Shown here: in pieces, positions 1 to 5,637 of the stretch
How positions within the stretch are numbered: position 1 is the first letter of the stretch
Layout: every line of letters begins with the position of its first letter
Source of the DNA: Thermoplasmata archaeon
GTDB taxonomy: Archaea > Thermoplasmatota > Thermoplasmata > Lutacidiplasmatales > UBA184
DNA length: 6,349 nucleotides
Direction of reading: 5' to 3'
NCBI GenBank assembly: GCA_030037695.1
Contig: JASHQF010000133.1
Span: 1-6,349 of the forward strand
The notes under the pieces: generated by a model
Databases searched by the model: none
What the model was told of the DNA's origin: nothing
What the model saw: the letters and a program-made list of their open reading frames with translations, nothing else
Position numbers and translations under genes: made by a program

Positions 1-149
1 ACGAGGAAGAACCCGAGCAGCAGCGCGAGGGCGACGAGGGGGCCGATCGCGACGGCGAGCGGCAGGGCGCGCAGCCCGGCGGCGAGCGCGACCGCCGCGA
101 GGGCGATCGCGGACGGGACGATGAACCGAGCGCCCCCGGGGGCGATCAC
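1..149 (-). CDS. N-terminus of a hydrophobic membrane protein, possibly archaetidylserine/phosphatidylserine decarboxylase (partial)
   Basis: An open frame on the minus strand starts at a GTG (147-149), 5 bases after the uS10 stop codon, and runs off the left edge of the window, giving 49 complete codons. The peptide begins MIAPGGARFIVP and has two hydrophobic stretches (about residues 9-26 and 30-49), ending in LLLGFFLV. A short APGG-like start, two closely spaced membrane segments and a terminal FF-rich stretch recall the N-terminus of small archaeal/bacterial phosphatidylserine decarboxylases, where an FFRDP-type motif usually follows. That enzyme would decarboxylate archaetidylserine at the membrane. 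The motif itself and the autocatalytic serine site lie outside the window, so the family call is inference. I see no Shine-Dalgarno site, so translation may be coupled to uS10. Another two-helix membrane protein is possible. Confidence 0.45.
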   Translation of the reverse strand, partial: MIAPGGARFIVPSAIALAAVALAAGLRALPLAVAIGPLVALALLLGFFL

Positions 150-154
150 GCCGG

Positions 155-466
155 CTAGCCCGTGAGGACGATCTCGATGCTCACGCCGTCCGGGACCTGG
201 ATCCGCATCACCTGGCGGAGCGCGCGCTCGTCCGCGTCGATGTCGATGAGCCGCTTGTGCAGGCGCATCTCCCAGTGGTCGATCGTGCTCGTCCCGCCGC
301 CGTCCGGGCCCTTACGGATCGGCACGCGGAGCTTCTTGGTCGGAAGCGGGATCGGGCCCGCGATCGCCACGCCGGTCTTCTGCGAGATCTCGCGGATCTG
401 ACGGCAGATCGTGTCGACCTTGCGCGCGTCGGTGCCGCTGAGCGAGATCCGAGCCTTCTGGGGCAT
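155..466 (-). CDS. rps10: Small ribosomal subunit protein uS10 (S10)
   Basis: This is a 103-residue protein, the usual size of archaeal uS10, a 30S head protein that sits near 16S rRNA in the small subunit. Family features are visible in order: the N-terminal strand KARISLSGTD (residues 4-13), the helix around RKVDTICRQIREIS (15-28), the GPIPLPTKKLRVPIRKGPDG loop (37-56) that reaches into the rRNA, the HWEMRLHKRLIDI segment (64-76), and a C-terminal strand VSIEIVLTG. The ATG at 464-466 gives the standard MPQKARI start. It lies 46 bases downstream of the EF-1A stop on the same strand, matching the widespread archaeal EF-1A to uS10 order, so the two are very likely co-transcribed. No convincing Shine-Dalgarno site precedes it. 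A 12-base palindrome lies 13 bases before the start. Confidence 0.95.
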   Translation of the reverse strand: MPQKARISLSGTDARKVDTICRQIREISQKTGVAIAGPIPLPTKKLRVPIRKGPDGGGTSTIDHWEMRLHKRLIDIDADERALRQVMRIQVPDGVSIEIVLTG

Positions 467-478
467 CGATGGTACGTC

Positions 479-490
479 CCGACCGGTCGG
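479..490. repeat. 12-base perfect palindrome between EF-1A and uS10
   Basis: The sequence CCGACCGGTCGG equals its own reverse complement. It lies in the 46-base spacer, 13 bases before the uS10 start. As RNA it could make only a 4-bp stem with a CCGG loop, so it is a weak hairpin. It could be a protein-binding dyad or chance in GC-rich DNA. The coordinates and symmetry are certain; any function is not. Confidence 0.4.
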
Positions 491-512
491 CCCCGCGCCC
501 GTCCCGAAGGAC

Positions 513-1790
513 CTAGGCGCGCTTCTTGAGATCGACGACGACCCCGGCGGCGACCGTCTGGCCCATGTCGCGGACCGCGAACCGGCCGAGCTGGGGGAAT
601 TCCTTGTACTTCTCGAGGACGAGCGGGCGCTTCGGCGTGATCTTGACGACCGCCGCGTCGCCGGTCTTGAGCGTCTGGGGGTTCTCCTCGGCGACCTGCC
701 CGGTCTTCGGGTCGAGGCGCTTCTGCAGCTCGGTGAACTCGCAGGCGACCTGCGCCGTGTGGCAGTGGAACACCGGCGTGTAGCCGACCGTGATCACGCT
801 CGGGTGGTTGAGCACCTGCACGTTCGCGATGAAGCTCTCGACGACGGTCGGCGGGCTCGACGCCGGTCCCGCGACGTCGCCGCGCCGGATGTCGTTCTTG
901 TCGATGCCCCGGACGTTGAAGCCGATGTTGTCGCCCGGTGCCGCCTCCTGCACCGCCTCGTGGTGCATCTCGACCGACTTCACCTCGCCGGTCTTCCCGC
1001 TCGGCATGAACGTGATCTTGTCGCCGATCTTGACCTTCCCCGTCTCGACCCGGCCCACCGGGACCGTGCCGATCCCCGTGATCGTGTAGACGTCCTGGAC
1101 GGGCAGCCGCAGCGGCTTGTCGGTCGGCTTCTCGGGGACCTTCAGGGCATCGAGCGCCGCGAGCAGCGTCGGGCCCTTGTACCAGCCCATCTGCGGGCTC
1201 GCCTTGTTGATGTTGTCGTCCTTGAACGCGGAGATCGGCAGGAACGTCACCTGCTCGGCGACCTTGAACCCGACGTTCTTGAGGAGCTTCGTCAGCTCCT
1301 CCTTGATCTCGTTGTACTTCGCCTCGGAGTAGGCGACTTCCTGGCGGTCCATCTTGTTGACCGCACAGATCAGCTGCGTGACCCCTAGCGTCCGCGCGAG
1401 GAAGATGTGCTCCCGGGTCTGCTCCTGGATCCCCTCGGCGGCGGAGCAGACGAGCACGGCCGCGTCGGCCTGGCTCGTGCCCGTGATCATGTTCTTGACG
1501 AAGTCGCGGTGGCCGGGCGCGTCGATGATCGTGAAGTAGTACTTCTGGGTGTCAAAGCGCCGGTGCGCGATGTCGATCGTGACGCCGCGCTCGCGCTCCT
1601 CCTTGAGCTCGTCCATCACCCAGGCGAACTCGAACGTCGCCTTGCCCTTCGCCTCCGCCTCGGCCCGGTACTTGTCGATCTCCTCCTGCCGGATGTAGCC
1701 GGTGTCGAGGAGCAGCCGACCGACGGTCGTGGACTTGCCGTGGTCGACGTGGCCGATGAAGACGATGTTGAGGTGGGGCTTCTGTGCCAT
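513..1790 (-). CDS. tuf: Translation elongation factor EF-1A (aEF1A, EF-Tu homologue)
   Basis: This 425-residue GTPase delivers aminoacyl-tRNA to the ribosomal A site; the length is normal for archaeal EF-1A. Visible GTPase motifs are G1 GHVDHGKST (13-21), a switch-I region ending in ERGVTID (67-73), G3 DAPGH (90-94) with the catalytic His94, G4 NKMD (145-148) and G5 SAF (187-189). Domain II starts around KPLRLPVQDVYTITGIGTVP (225-244). Domain III includes VLNHPSV (326-332), FHCHTAQVAC (341-350) and the C-terminal GRFAVRDMGQTVAAG (402-416). The frame can be opened further to a TTG at 1814, but the ATG at 1788-1790 is preferred. It gives the family-typical MAQKPHLN start, has GGAG 8 bases upstream, and fits the TATA box spacing. 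It heads a minus-strand unit with uS10. Genes for S7, S12 and EF-2, often found upstream in archaea, are not there; the upstream neighbour is divergent aMBF1. Confidence 0.97.
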   Translation of the reverse strand: MAQKPHLNIVFIGHVDHGKSTTVGRLLLDTGYIRQEEIDKYRAEAEAKGKATFEFAWVMDELKEERERGVTIDIAHRRFDTQKYYFTIIDAPGHRDFVKNMITGTSQADAAVLVCSAAEGIQEQTREHIFLARTLGVTQLICAVNKMDRQEVAYSEAKYNEIKEELTKLLKNVGFKVAEQVTFLPISAFKDDNINKASPQMGWYKGPTLLAALDALKVPEKPTDKPLRLPVQDVYTITGIGTVPVGRVETGKVKIGDKITFMPSGKTGEVKSVEMHHEAVQEAAPGDNIGFNVRGIDKNDIRRGDVAGPASSPPTVVESFIANVQVLNHPSVITVGYTPVFHCHTAQVACEFTELQKRLDPKTGQVAEENPQTLKTGDAAVVKITPKRPLVLEKYKEFPQLGRFAVRDMGQTVAAGVVVDLKKRA

Positions 1791-1798
1791 GCGGAGGG

Positions 1799-1802
1799 CT
1801 CC
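1799..1802 (-). promoter_or_regulatory. Shine-Dalgarno site of EF-1A
   Basis: GGAG on the minus strand is separated by 8 bases from the ATG at 1788-1790. It supports this start over the upstream in-frame TTG at 1812-1814. Confidence 0.55.
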
Positions 1803-1822
1803 GGGCGCGGCCAAAAGGTACC

Positions 1823-1832
1823 CCTATTTAGG
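1823..1832 (-). promoter_or_regulatory. Archaeal TATA box (box A) for the EF-1A/uS10 unit
   Basis: Read on the minus strand the sequence is CCTAAATAGG, an AT-rich island in very GC-rich surroundings. Its centre is about 37 bases before the EF-1A ATG. With the usual archaeal spacing of about 25 bases from TATA box to transcription start, the start would fall near 1801-1804. That leaves a leader of only about 10-13 bases, just enough to hold the GGAG site. Confidence 0.6.
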
Positions 1833-2120
1833 CGTTGTCGCGAAATCCGCCGAGAGAGCGCGACGCGACCGCGCACGACGGTCGGCGCGCTAGGCAGTAC
1901 CGCCCGGCGTCGGGGGTTCGGGGTCCCTGTCCCCGCGCGCTGCGGCCGGGGCTCCCGCCCAAACGGCTTTACCGAGCGTCGCGTTCCGCCGAACGAGCCG
2001 ATCCGAGGCGCACCGCGTGGCTGACTGCTCCGGCGTTCCGATCGCCAGGCGAGGTCCGGCGCGAGCCGCTCGCTCCGCGGACGGATCGGTCCGGGTCCCG
2101 CCCGTCGCCCGGAGCCGGAC
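1833..2120. other. Intergenic region between EF-1A and aMBF1, no gene recognised
   Basis: The divergent gap between EF-1A and aMBF1 is 343 bases in all (1791-2133). Outside the EF-1A promoter and the aMBF1 ribosome site I find no tRNA (no T-arm consensus on either strand) and no RNase P or SRP RNA signature that I recognise. No open frame here has protein-like composition; the frames that cross it are Arg/Pro-rich. The best plus-strand AT-rich element is GGCTTTACC (1966-1974), a weak TATA candidate. If used, it would give aMBF1 a leader of roughly 135-140 bases. Small inverted repeats occur at 1982-1995 (CGTTC/GAACG) and 2078-2093 (CGGAC/GTCCG). Confidence 0.5.
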
Positions 2121-2123
2121 GTA

Positions 2124-2127
2124 GAGG
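2124..2127 (+). promoter_or_regulatory. Shine-Dalgarno site of aMBF1
   Basis: GAGG is separated by 6 bases from the ATG at 2134-2136. It fixes the start that gives the Cys-rich N-terminus MLCEMCG. Confidence 0.6.
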
Positions 2128-2133
2128 CAATCG

Positions 2134-2589
2134 ATGCTCTGCGAGATGTGCGGCCAAGAGGTCGAAGCGATCCAGCGCGTGAGCGTCGAGGGGTCCGTCC
2201 TCCGGCTCTGCGCCCAGTGCGCGCGGTTCGGGACCCTGATCGATCCTCCGCCGGTCGCGGGGGCGACGGCGCCGGCCCCCGCCCGGGGCCGGCCGGTCGT
2301 CGCCGCGACCCGACCGACGCTCGTCCGGCGCCGGCTGGAGGAGCGGGACCTCTACCAGGACATCGGCGAGCTCGTCCTCGCGGACGACTGGGGCAAGCGG
2401 ATCCGCGTGGCGCGGGAGGCCCGCGGATGGAAGCCCGAGGAACTGGCCCTGCATCTCAACGAGAAGAAATCGATCGTGCTCAAGCTCGAGAGCGGCTCGT
2501 TCCACCCGCCGGACGACCTCGTCCGTCGCATCGAGCACCTGCTCCACGTGCGGCTTCGCGCCGAGCCGGGCCCGGCGGCTCCCTCGTAG
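2134..2589 (+). CDS. Archaeal multiprotein bridging factor 1 (aMBF1): zinc ribbon plus XRE-type HTH
   Basis: This 151-residue protein matches aMBF1, the archaeal homologue of the eukaryotic MBF1 coactivator. aMBF1 is associated with the transcription and translation machinery, and ribosome binding has been reported. An N-terminal zinc ribbon is given by C3-x2-C6 and C26-x2-C29. A flexible Ala/Pro-rich linker (about 37-70) leads into a Cro/C1-type HTH at about 73-141. In that domain, DDWGKRIRVAREARGWKPEE (84-103) forms the first helices, followed by LALHLNEKKSIVLKLESGSF and the last helix DDLVRRIEHLLHVRL. The ATG at 2134 is supported by GAGG 6 bases upstream. It is divergent from EF-1A and convergent with argF, so it is probably monocistronic. 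I chose aMBF1 over a generic XRE regulator because of the ribbon-linker-HTH order and the LNEKKS segment. Confidence 0.88.
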   Translation: MLCEMCGQEVEAIQRVSVEGSVLRLCAQCARFGTLIDPPPVAGATAPAPARGRPVVAATRPTLVRRRLEERDLYQDIGELVLADDWGKRIRVAREARGWKPEELALHLNEKKSIVLKLESGSFHPPDDLVRRIEHLLHVRLRAEPGPAAPS

Positions 2590-2601
2590 ACCGGCGCGAG
2601 C

Positions 2602-2630
2602 GCCCCGGGCGGCGGGGCTAGGGATCCCTA
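2602..2630. terminator. Possible bidirectional terminator between convergent aMBF1 and argF
   Basis: In the 38-base gap between the convergent stops, GCCCCG (2602-2607) pairs with CGGGGC (2613-2618) around a 5-base loop. It is followed immediately by the perfect palindrome TAGGGATCCCTA (2619-2630), which includes the argF stop codon. The hairpin works in both orientations and sits where both transcripts should end. There is no T-tract, so classic oligo-T termination is not supported. Confidence 0.35.
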
Positions 2631-3575
2631 CCGCCTGCGACGGGGAAGCAGCAGCTCCAGGATCGCCTTCTGCGCGTGGAGGCGGTTCTCCGCCTGGTCC
2701 CAGGCGGCCGATCGGGGGCCGTCGAGCACGCTGTCGGTGATCTCCTGCCCGCGGTGGGCCGGCAGGTCGTGGAGGACGAACGCCTCGGGAGCCGCGAGGG
2801 CGAGCACCGCGTCGTTGATCTGGTAGCCCGCGAACGCCCGCTCGCGATCGGCGCGCTCCGCCTCGTCGCCCATCGAGACCCAGACGTCGGTGTAGAGCGC
2901 ATCGGCCCCTCGCGCCGCCTCCTCCGGGGAGGTCGTGAACCGGAGCGTGGCCCCCGAAGTGGCGGCCAGCGCCTCGGCGGCGGCGACGATCGGCCGCTGC
3001 GGTCGGTGCGCCTCGGGCGTCGCCGCCGTGAGGTCGAGCCCGACGGCGGCGGCGCCGAGGAGCAGCGAGTGGAGGACGTTGTTGCCGTCCCCGATCCAGG
3101 CGAGCCGTCGACCCCGGAACGTCCTGCGCCAGCGCTCCCGGAGGGTGAGGAGGTCGGCGACGATCTGGCAGGGATGCTCGACGTTGTCGAGCGCGTTGAT
3201 GACGGGCACGGACGCCGAGCGCGCGAGCTCGAGGACGTTCGCGTGGGAGTTCGCCCGGTAGCAGATCGCGTCGACGTACCGGGAGAGCACCCGCGCCGTG
3301 TCCGCGATCGTCTCCCCGCGGCCCAGCTGGAGGTCGGTCGAGGAGAGGTAGAGCGCCCGGCCCCCGAGGTCGCTCATCGCGACCTCGAAGGAGGTCCGCG
3401 TGCGGGTCGACGGCTTCTCGAAGACCATCGCGAGGGTCCGACCCTCGAGCGTATGGCGGCGCCGACCGGCCCGGCGGTCCGCCTTGAGACGGGACGCCCG
3501 CTCGAGCAGGGCGGGAAGGTCGCGGGCGACGTCCTGGACGGAGAGGAGGTCCCGTTTACCGCGGGCTGGGGTCAT
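2628..3575 (-). CDS. argF: Ornithine carbamoyltransferase, with altered HCLP signature
   Basis: This 315-residue cytosolic enzyme transfers the carbamoyl group of carbamoyl phosphate to ornithine, making citrulline in arginine synthesis. The carbamoyl-phosphate half holds FEKPSTRTRTSFE (52-64), SSTDLQLGRGETIADTARVL (78-97) and HPCQ (134-137). The ornithine half holds GDGNNVLHSLLLGAA (162-176), DVWVSMG (230-236) and the C-terminal ENRLHAQKA (296-304). All fit OTCase rather than aspartate carbamoyltransferase. The one departure is HDLPAHRG (269-276), where OTCases normally have HCLPAHRG; the Cys there contacts ornithine in studied enzymes. The codon is GAC, two changes from TGC. The frame extends 46 codons upstream, but that stretch lacks family similarity and lies in the promoter. 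The ATG at 3573-3575 gives a normal length. It is convergent with aMBF1, divergent from the thiolase gene, and likely transcribed alone. Confidence 0.93.
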   Translation of the reverse strand: MTPARGKRDLLSVQDVARDLPALLERASRLKADRRAGRRRHTLEGRTLAMVFEKPSTRTRTSFEVAMSDLGGRALYLSSTDLQLGRGETIADTARVLSRYVDAICYRANSHANVLELARSASVPVINALDNVEHPCQIVADLLTLRERWRRTFRGRRLAWIGDGNNVLHSLLLGAAAVGLDLTAATPEAHRPQRPIVAAAEALAATSGATLRFTTSPEEAARGADALYTDVWVSMGDEAERADRERAFAGYQINDAVLALAAPEAFVLHDLPAHRGQEITDSVLDGPRSAAWDQAENRLHAQKAILELLLPRRRR

Positions 3576-3600
3576 CGCGCAGGCCAAGCGGGGCCGCCCG

Positions 3601-3606
3601 AAAAAT
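3601..3606 (-). promoter_or_regulatory. Candidate TATA element of argF
   Basis: The minus strand reads AAGGATTTTTCGG, the most AT-rich spot in the 103-base divergent gap. Its centre is about 29 bases before the argF ATG, so transcription would start within a few bases of the start codon. That suggests a leaderless or nearly leaderless mRNA, and no Shine-Dalgarno site is seen. Confidence 0.4.
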
Positions 3607-3638
3607 CCTTGCCGACGCGGAGCCCCGGCACGTTCGGC

Positions 3639-3645
3639 GTTAAGT
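3639..3645 (+). promoter_or_regulatory. Weak candidate TATA element of the thiolase-like cluster
   Basis: GTTAAGT lies about 37 bases before the ATG at 3679. Transcription would start near 3667-3670, giving a leader of about 10 bases. The match to an archaeal box A is poor and rests mainly on spacing and local AT content. Confidence 0.25.
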
Positions 3646-3678
3646 GCGGCGCGGGAGTGGCCCGCGAGATCGAAGGCC

Positions 3679-5097
3679 ATGCCCGCACGCAAGCACGCCC
3701 CGCGACGCCCCACGCCGTCCCGCCGACCGGCCCTGCGACCGTCGACCCGGGGCCGCCGGGTCTACATGGTCACCGGGGGCGTGACGAAGTTCGCGAAGGC
3801 GCACCCCGCGATGGACTTCCGCCTGATGGTGAAGCGCGCCTACGACTACGCGCTGCGGGACGCGACGAACCTGACCTCCGACCGGATCGACGGCACCCGG
3901 ATCTCGTACTTCTCCGACCATTTCTCGCGGCAGCTGAAGGCGGCGAGCATGGTGCAGGATTACCTCGGGATGAACCCGAAGGGCTCGGTCCGGATCGAGT
4001 GGGGGGGCGCCACCGGGGGGGAGTGCTTCCAAGCGGCGTACGAGGCGGTCGCGAGCGGCCGCATGGACGTCTGCCTGGCCGCCGGGTACGAAACGATGAG
4101 CCGCGTCGCCACCTGGAAGGGGAACGAGTTCATCGCCCTCGCCTCCGACACGAACTTCGACTTCCCCCTGGGAGGGTTCTACACGGGCTACTACGCGCTG
4201 ATGGTCGTCCGCCACGTCTACGAGTACCTCCGCCTCGGGAAGTTCGCCCACGTCCGGGACGAGCGGGAGGCGCAGCGCCTGGCGATCGCGGAGGCCCAGC
4301 GCGTGATGAGCTGGGTGTCGGTGAAGAACCACGTCAACGCGCTCCACAACCCCTACGCCCAGTACCCGAAGCGCGTCAGCGTCGACGACGTGCTGCGTTC
4401 GGAGATGATCTCCTATCCGCTCACCCGCGACCAGATCTGCACGATGTCCGACGGCGCCGCGGTGGCGGTGCTGTGCGACGAGGCCCGGGCGAAGGAGTTC
4501 ACCGACCGGCCGATCCGCGTGACCGGCGTCGGGTGCGGGACCGACACGATGCGGCTCGCCGACCGCCCGTTCGGGAAGGTCCCCCTCTTCCCGCACGAGA
4601 AGGCGGCCGACTACGAGCGCCTCTCCTACCCGGGTGTCCATTCGTTCCGGGCCGGACGTGCGGCGGGGCTCGAGGCGTACCGCATGGCCGGGATCACCGA
4701 CCCGATCCGCCAGCTCGACTTCATCGAGCTCCACGACGCCTACGCCTCGAGCGAGATCCAGACCTACGAGGACCTCGGCCTCTGCCGGTACGGCGAGGGG
4801 TACGACTTCACCCTCACCGGAGCGCCGTTCCTGAAGCACCTCGACTACGGCCTCCCCGTGCCCGACGCCGGCAAGATCCCCGTCAACCCGTCCGGCGGGC
4901 TCATCGCCTGCGGCCATCCGGTCGGCGCGACCGGGCTGATGCAGGGGGTGTTCGCCTTCTGGCAGCTCCAAGAGCGGATCGCCAAGCATTTCGGCGACCC
5001 GACGCTCCAGCTCGAGCACCCCCAGCGCGGCGCGATCCACAGCCACGCCGGGACGGGGTCGTCGGTGACCGTCTCCATCCTGGAACGGGGGTACTAG
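3679..5097 (+). CDS. SCP2/archaeal-type thiolase-like protein lacking the canonical active-site cysteines
   Basis: This 472-residue protein has the thiolase fold. Signs in order are VYMVTGGVTKFAK (28-40), AAYEAVASGRMDVCLAAGYE (119-138), SDGAAVAVL (257-265), FIELHDAYASSEIQTYEDLG (348-367), NPSGGLIACGHPVGATG (403-419) and the C-terminal HSHAGTGSSVTVSILERG (454-471). Family thiolases join or split acyl-CoAs through a nucleophilic Cys in an ENACASGG-like motif. Here the aligned segment is IEWGGATGG (106-114), with Gly110 at the Cys position. SCP2-type enzymes carry a second Cys in HDCF, and here it is HDAY (352-355). His413 of GHP and Asn403 remain. Classical acyl transfer through Cys is therefore doubtful. 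The next gene, DUF35, starts 2 bases after the stop, as in archaeal thiolase/DUF35 complexes. The ATG at 3679 leaves an odd Arg/Pro-rich leader of about 27 residues; the next ATG (3766) would cut into the first strand. The fold is secure; the reaction is unknown. Confidence 0.85.
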   Translation: MPARKHAPRRPTPSRRPALRPSTRGRRVYMVTGGVTKFAKAHPAMDFRLMVKRAYDYALRDATNLTSDRIDGTRISYFSDHFSRQLKAASMVQDYLGMNPKGSVRIEWGGATGGECFQAAYEAVASGRMDVCLAAGYETMSRVATWKGNEFIALASDTNFDFPLGGFYTGYYALMVVRHVYEYLRLGKFAHVRDEREAQRLAIAEAQRVMSWVSVKNHVNALHNPYAQYPKRVSVDDVLRSEMISYPLTRDQICTMSDGAAVAVLCDEARAKEFTDRPIRVTGVGCGTDTMRLADRPFGKVPLFPHEKAADYERLSYPGVHSFRAGRAAGLEAYRMAGITDPIRQLDFIELHDAYASSEIQTYEDLGLCRYGEGYDFTLTGAPFLKHLDYGLPVPDAGKIPVNPSGGLIACGHPVGATGLMQGVFAFWQLQERIAKHFGDPTLQLEHPQRGAIHSHAGTGSSVTVSILERGY

Positions 5098-5099
5098 CG

Positions 5100-5627
5100 A
5101 TGGCGAAACCGAAGACGTTCTCGAAGTTCCGCGACGTCCAGGAGGAGATCACCCGGTCGGGCTCGGCGATCTTCCGCGACAAGGACGGCTTCGAGGCGCT
5201 CGTCGTCCGCTCCCCGTACGCGATCGAGTACATCCACAGCTACGCTGAGGACTCCCCGTTCTTCCTCGGGCTCGCGGAGGGCAAGATCCTCGGCTCCCGC
5301 TGCACCAACGCGGCGTGCCGGTTCGTCTTCGCCACGCCCCGCTCGCATTGCATGGTCTGCGGCACGGCGACCCAGTGGCACCCGCTCCCGAACCGGGGCA
5401 AGCTCCACTCCTGGACGACCTGCCACTTCGGCAGCGAGGCGTTCCTGAAGGAGACCCCGTACAACCTCGCGCTCGTCGAGTTCGAGGGGGCAGGGAGCGT
5501 GCTGCTCGCCCGGCTCAAGGACTGCACGGAGAAGGACCTCTACGTCGGGATGCCCGTCGAGGCGAGGTTCTCCGACCAGCCGCGCTACTCGATCACCGAT
5601 CTCTGGTTCGTCCCCGCCCGCACCTGA
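5100..5627 (+). CDS. DUF35 zinc-ribbon/OB-fold protein, partner of the thiolase-like protein
   Basis: This 175-residue protein has the DUF35 plan. A helical N-terminal part (about 1-60, including PYAIEYIHSYAEDSPFFLGL at 39-58) is followed by a rubredoxin-like zinc ribbon with C68-x4-C73 and C84-x2-C87. An OB-fold (about 95-172) follows, with GKLHSWTTCHFG (100-111), PYNLALVEFEGAGSVLLARL (120-139) and VGMPVEARF (149-157). Known DUF35 proteins dock onto thiolases or thiolase-like enzymes and bind CoA or its adenine part. Examples are the archaeal HMG-CoA synthase/thiolase complex, BbsA in toluene degradation and the ChsH2-Ltp2 steroid aldolase. The ATG is 2 bases after the thiolase stop. GGGGGT ends 7 bases upstream and could serve as a G-U-tolerant ribosome site. 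The first ribbon knuckle is Cx4C rather than the common Cx2C. The partner assignment rests on adjacency and family precedent. Confidence 0.88.
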   Translation: MAKPKTFSKFRDVQEEITRSGSAIFRDKDGFEALVVRSPYAIEYIHSYAEDSPFFLGLAEGKILGSRCTNAACRFVFATPRSHCMVCGTATQWHPLPNRGKLHSWTTCHFGSEAFLKETPYNLALVEFEGAGSVLLARLKDCTEKDLYVGMPVEARFSDQPRYSITDLWFVPART

Positions 5628-5637
5628 CCCGGCCGCG

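Noticed and set aside
411..1388. 325-codon plus-strand frame antisense to EF-1A
   Set aside because: It is Leu/Arg/Asp/Val low-complexity shadow coding opposite the well-conserved EF-1A.
1912..1932. Possible tRNA T-arm (GGGGTTCGGGG-like)
   Set aside because: The flanks do not form a proper 5-bp T-stem, and no acceptor, D-arm or anticodon arm could be found around it.
1835..2182. 115-codon plus-strand frame in the EF-1A/aMBF1 gap
   Set aside because: It starts at TTG, is Arg/Ala/Pro-rich, has no ribosome site and overlaps aMBF1 in another frame. It is probably non-coding.
1969..2547. 192-codon minus-strand frame opposite aMBF1
   Set aside because: It has no domain and charged low-complexity composition. 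The plus strand carries the zinc-ribbon and HTH motifs with a ribosome site.
3576..3713. 46-codon N-terminal extension of argF
   Set aside because: It would overlap the divergent promoter region and the start of the thiolase-like gene, and has no OTCase similarity. The ATG at 3575 gives a normal length.
3640..5046. 468-codon open frame on the minus strand, antisense to the thiolase-like gene
   Set aside because: The translation is rich in Arg, Val, Asp, Gly and His without any recognisable domain, as expected for a shadow frame of a high-GC gene. The plus-strand frame shows clear thiolase motifs.
2676..5099. Upstream extension of the DUF35 frame, about 808 codons
   Set aside because: It runs antisense to argF and out of frame through the thiolase gene, and is Arg/Pro/Gly-rich without motifs. 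The real start is the ATG at 5100.
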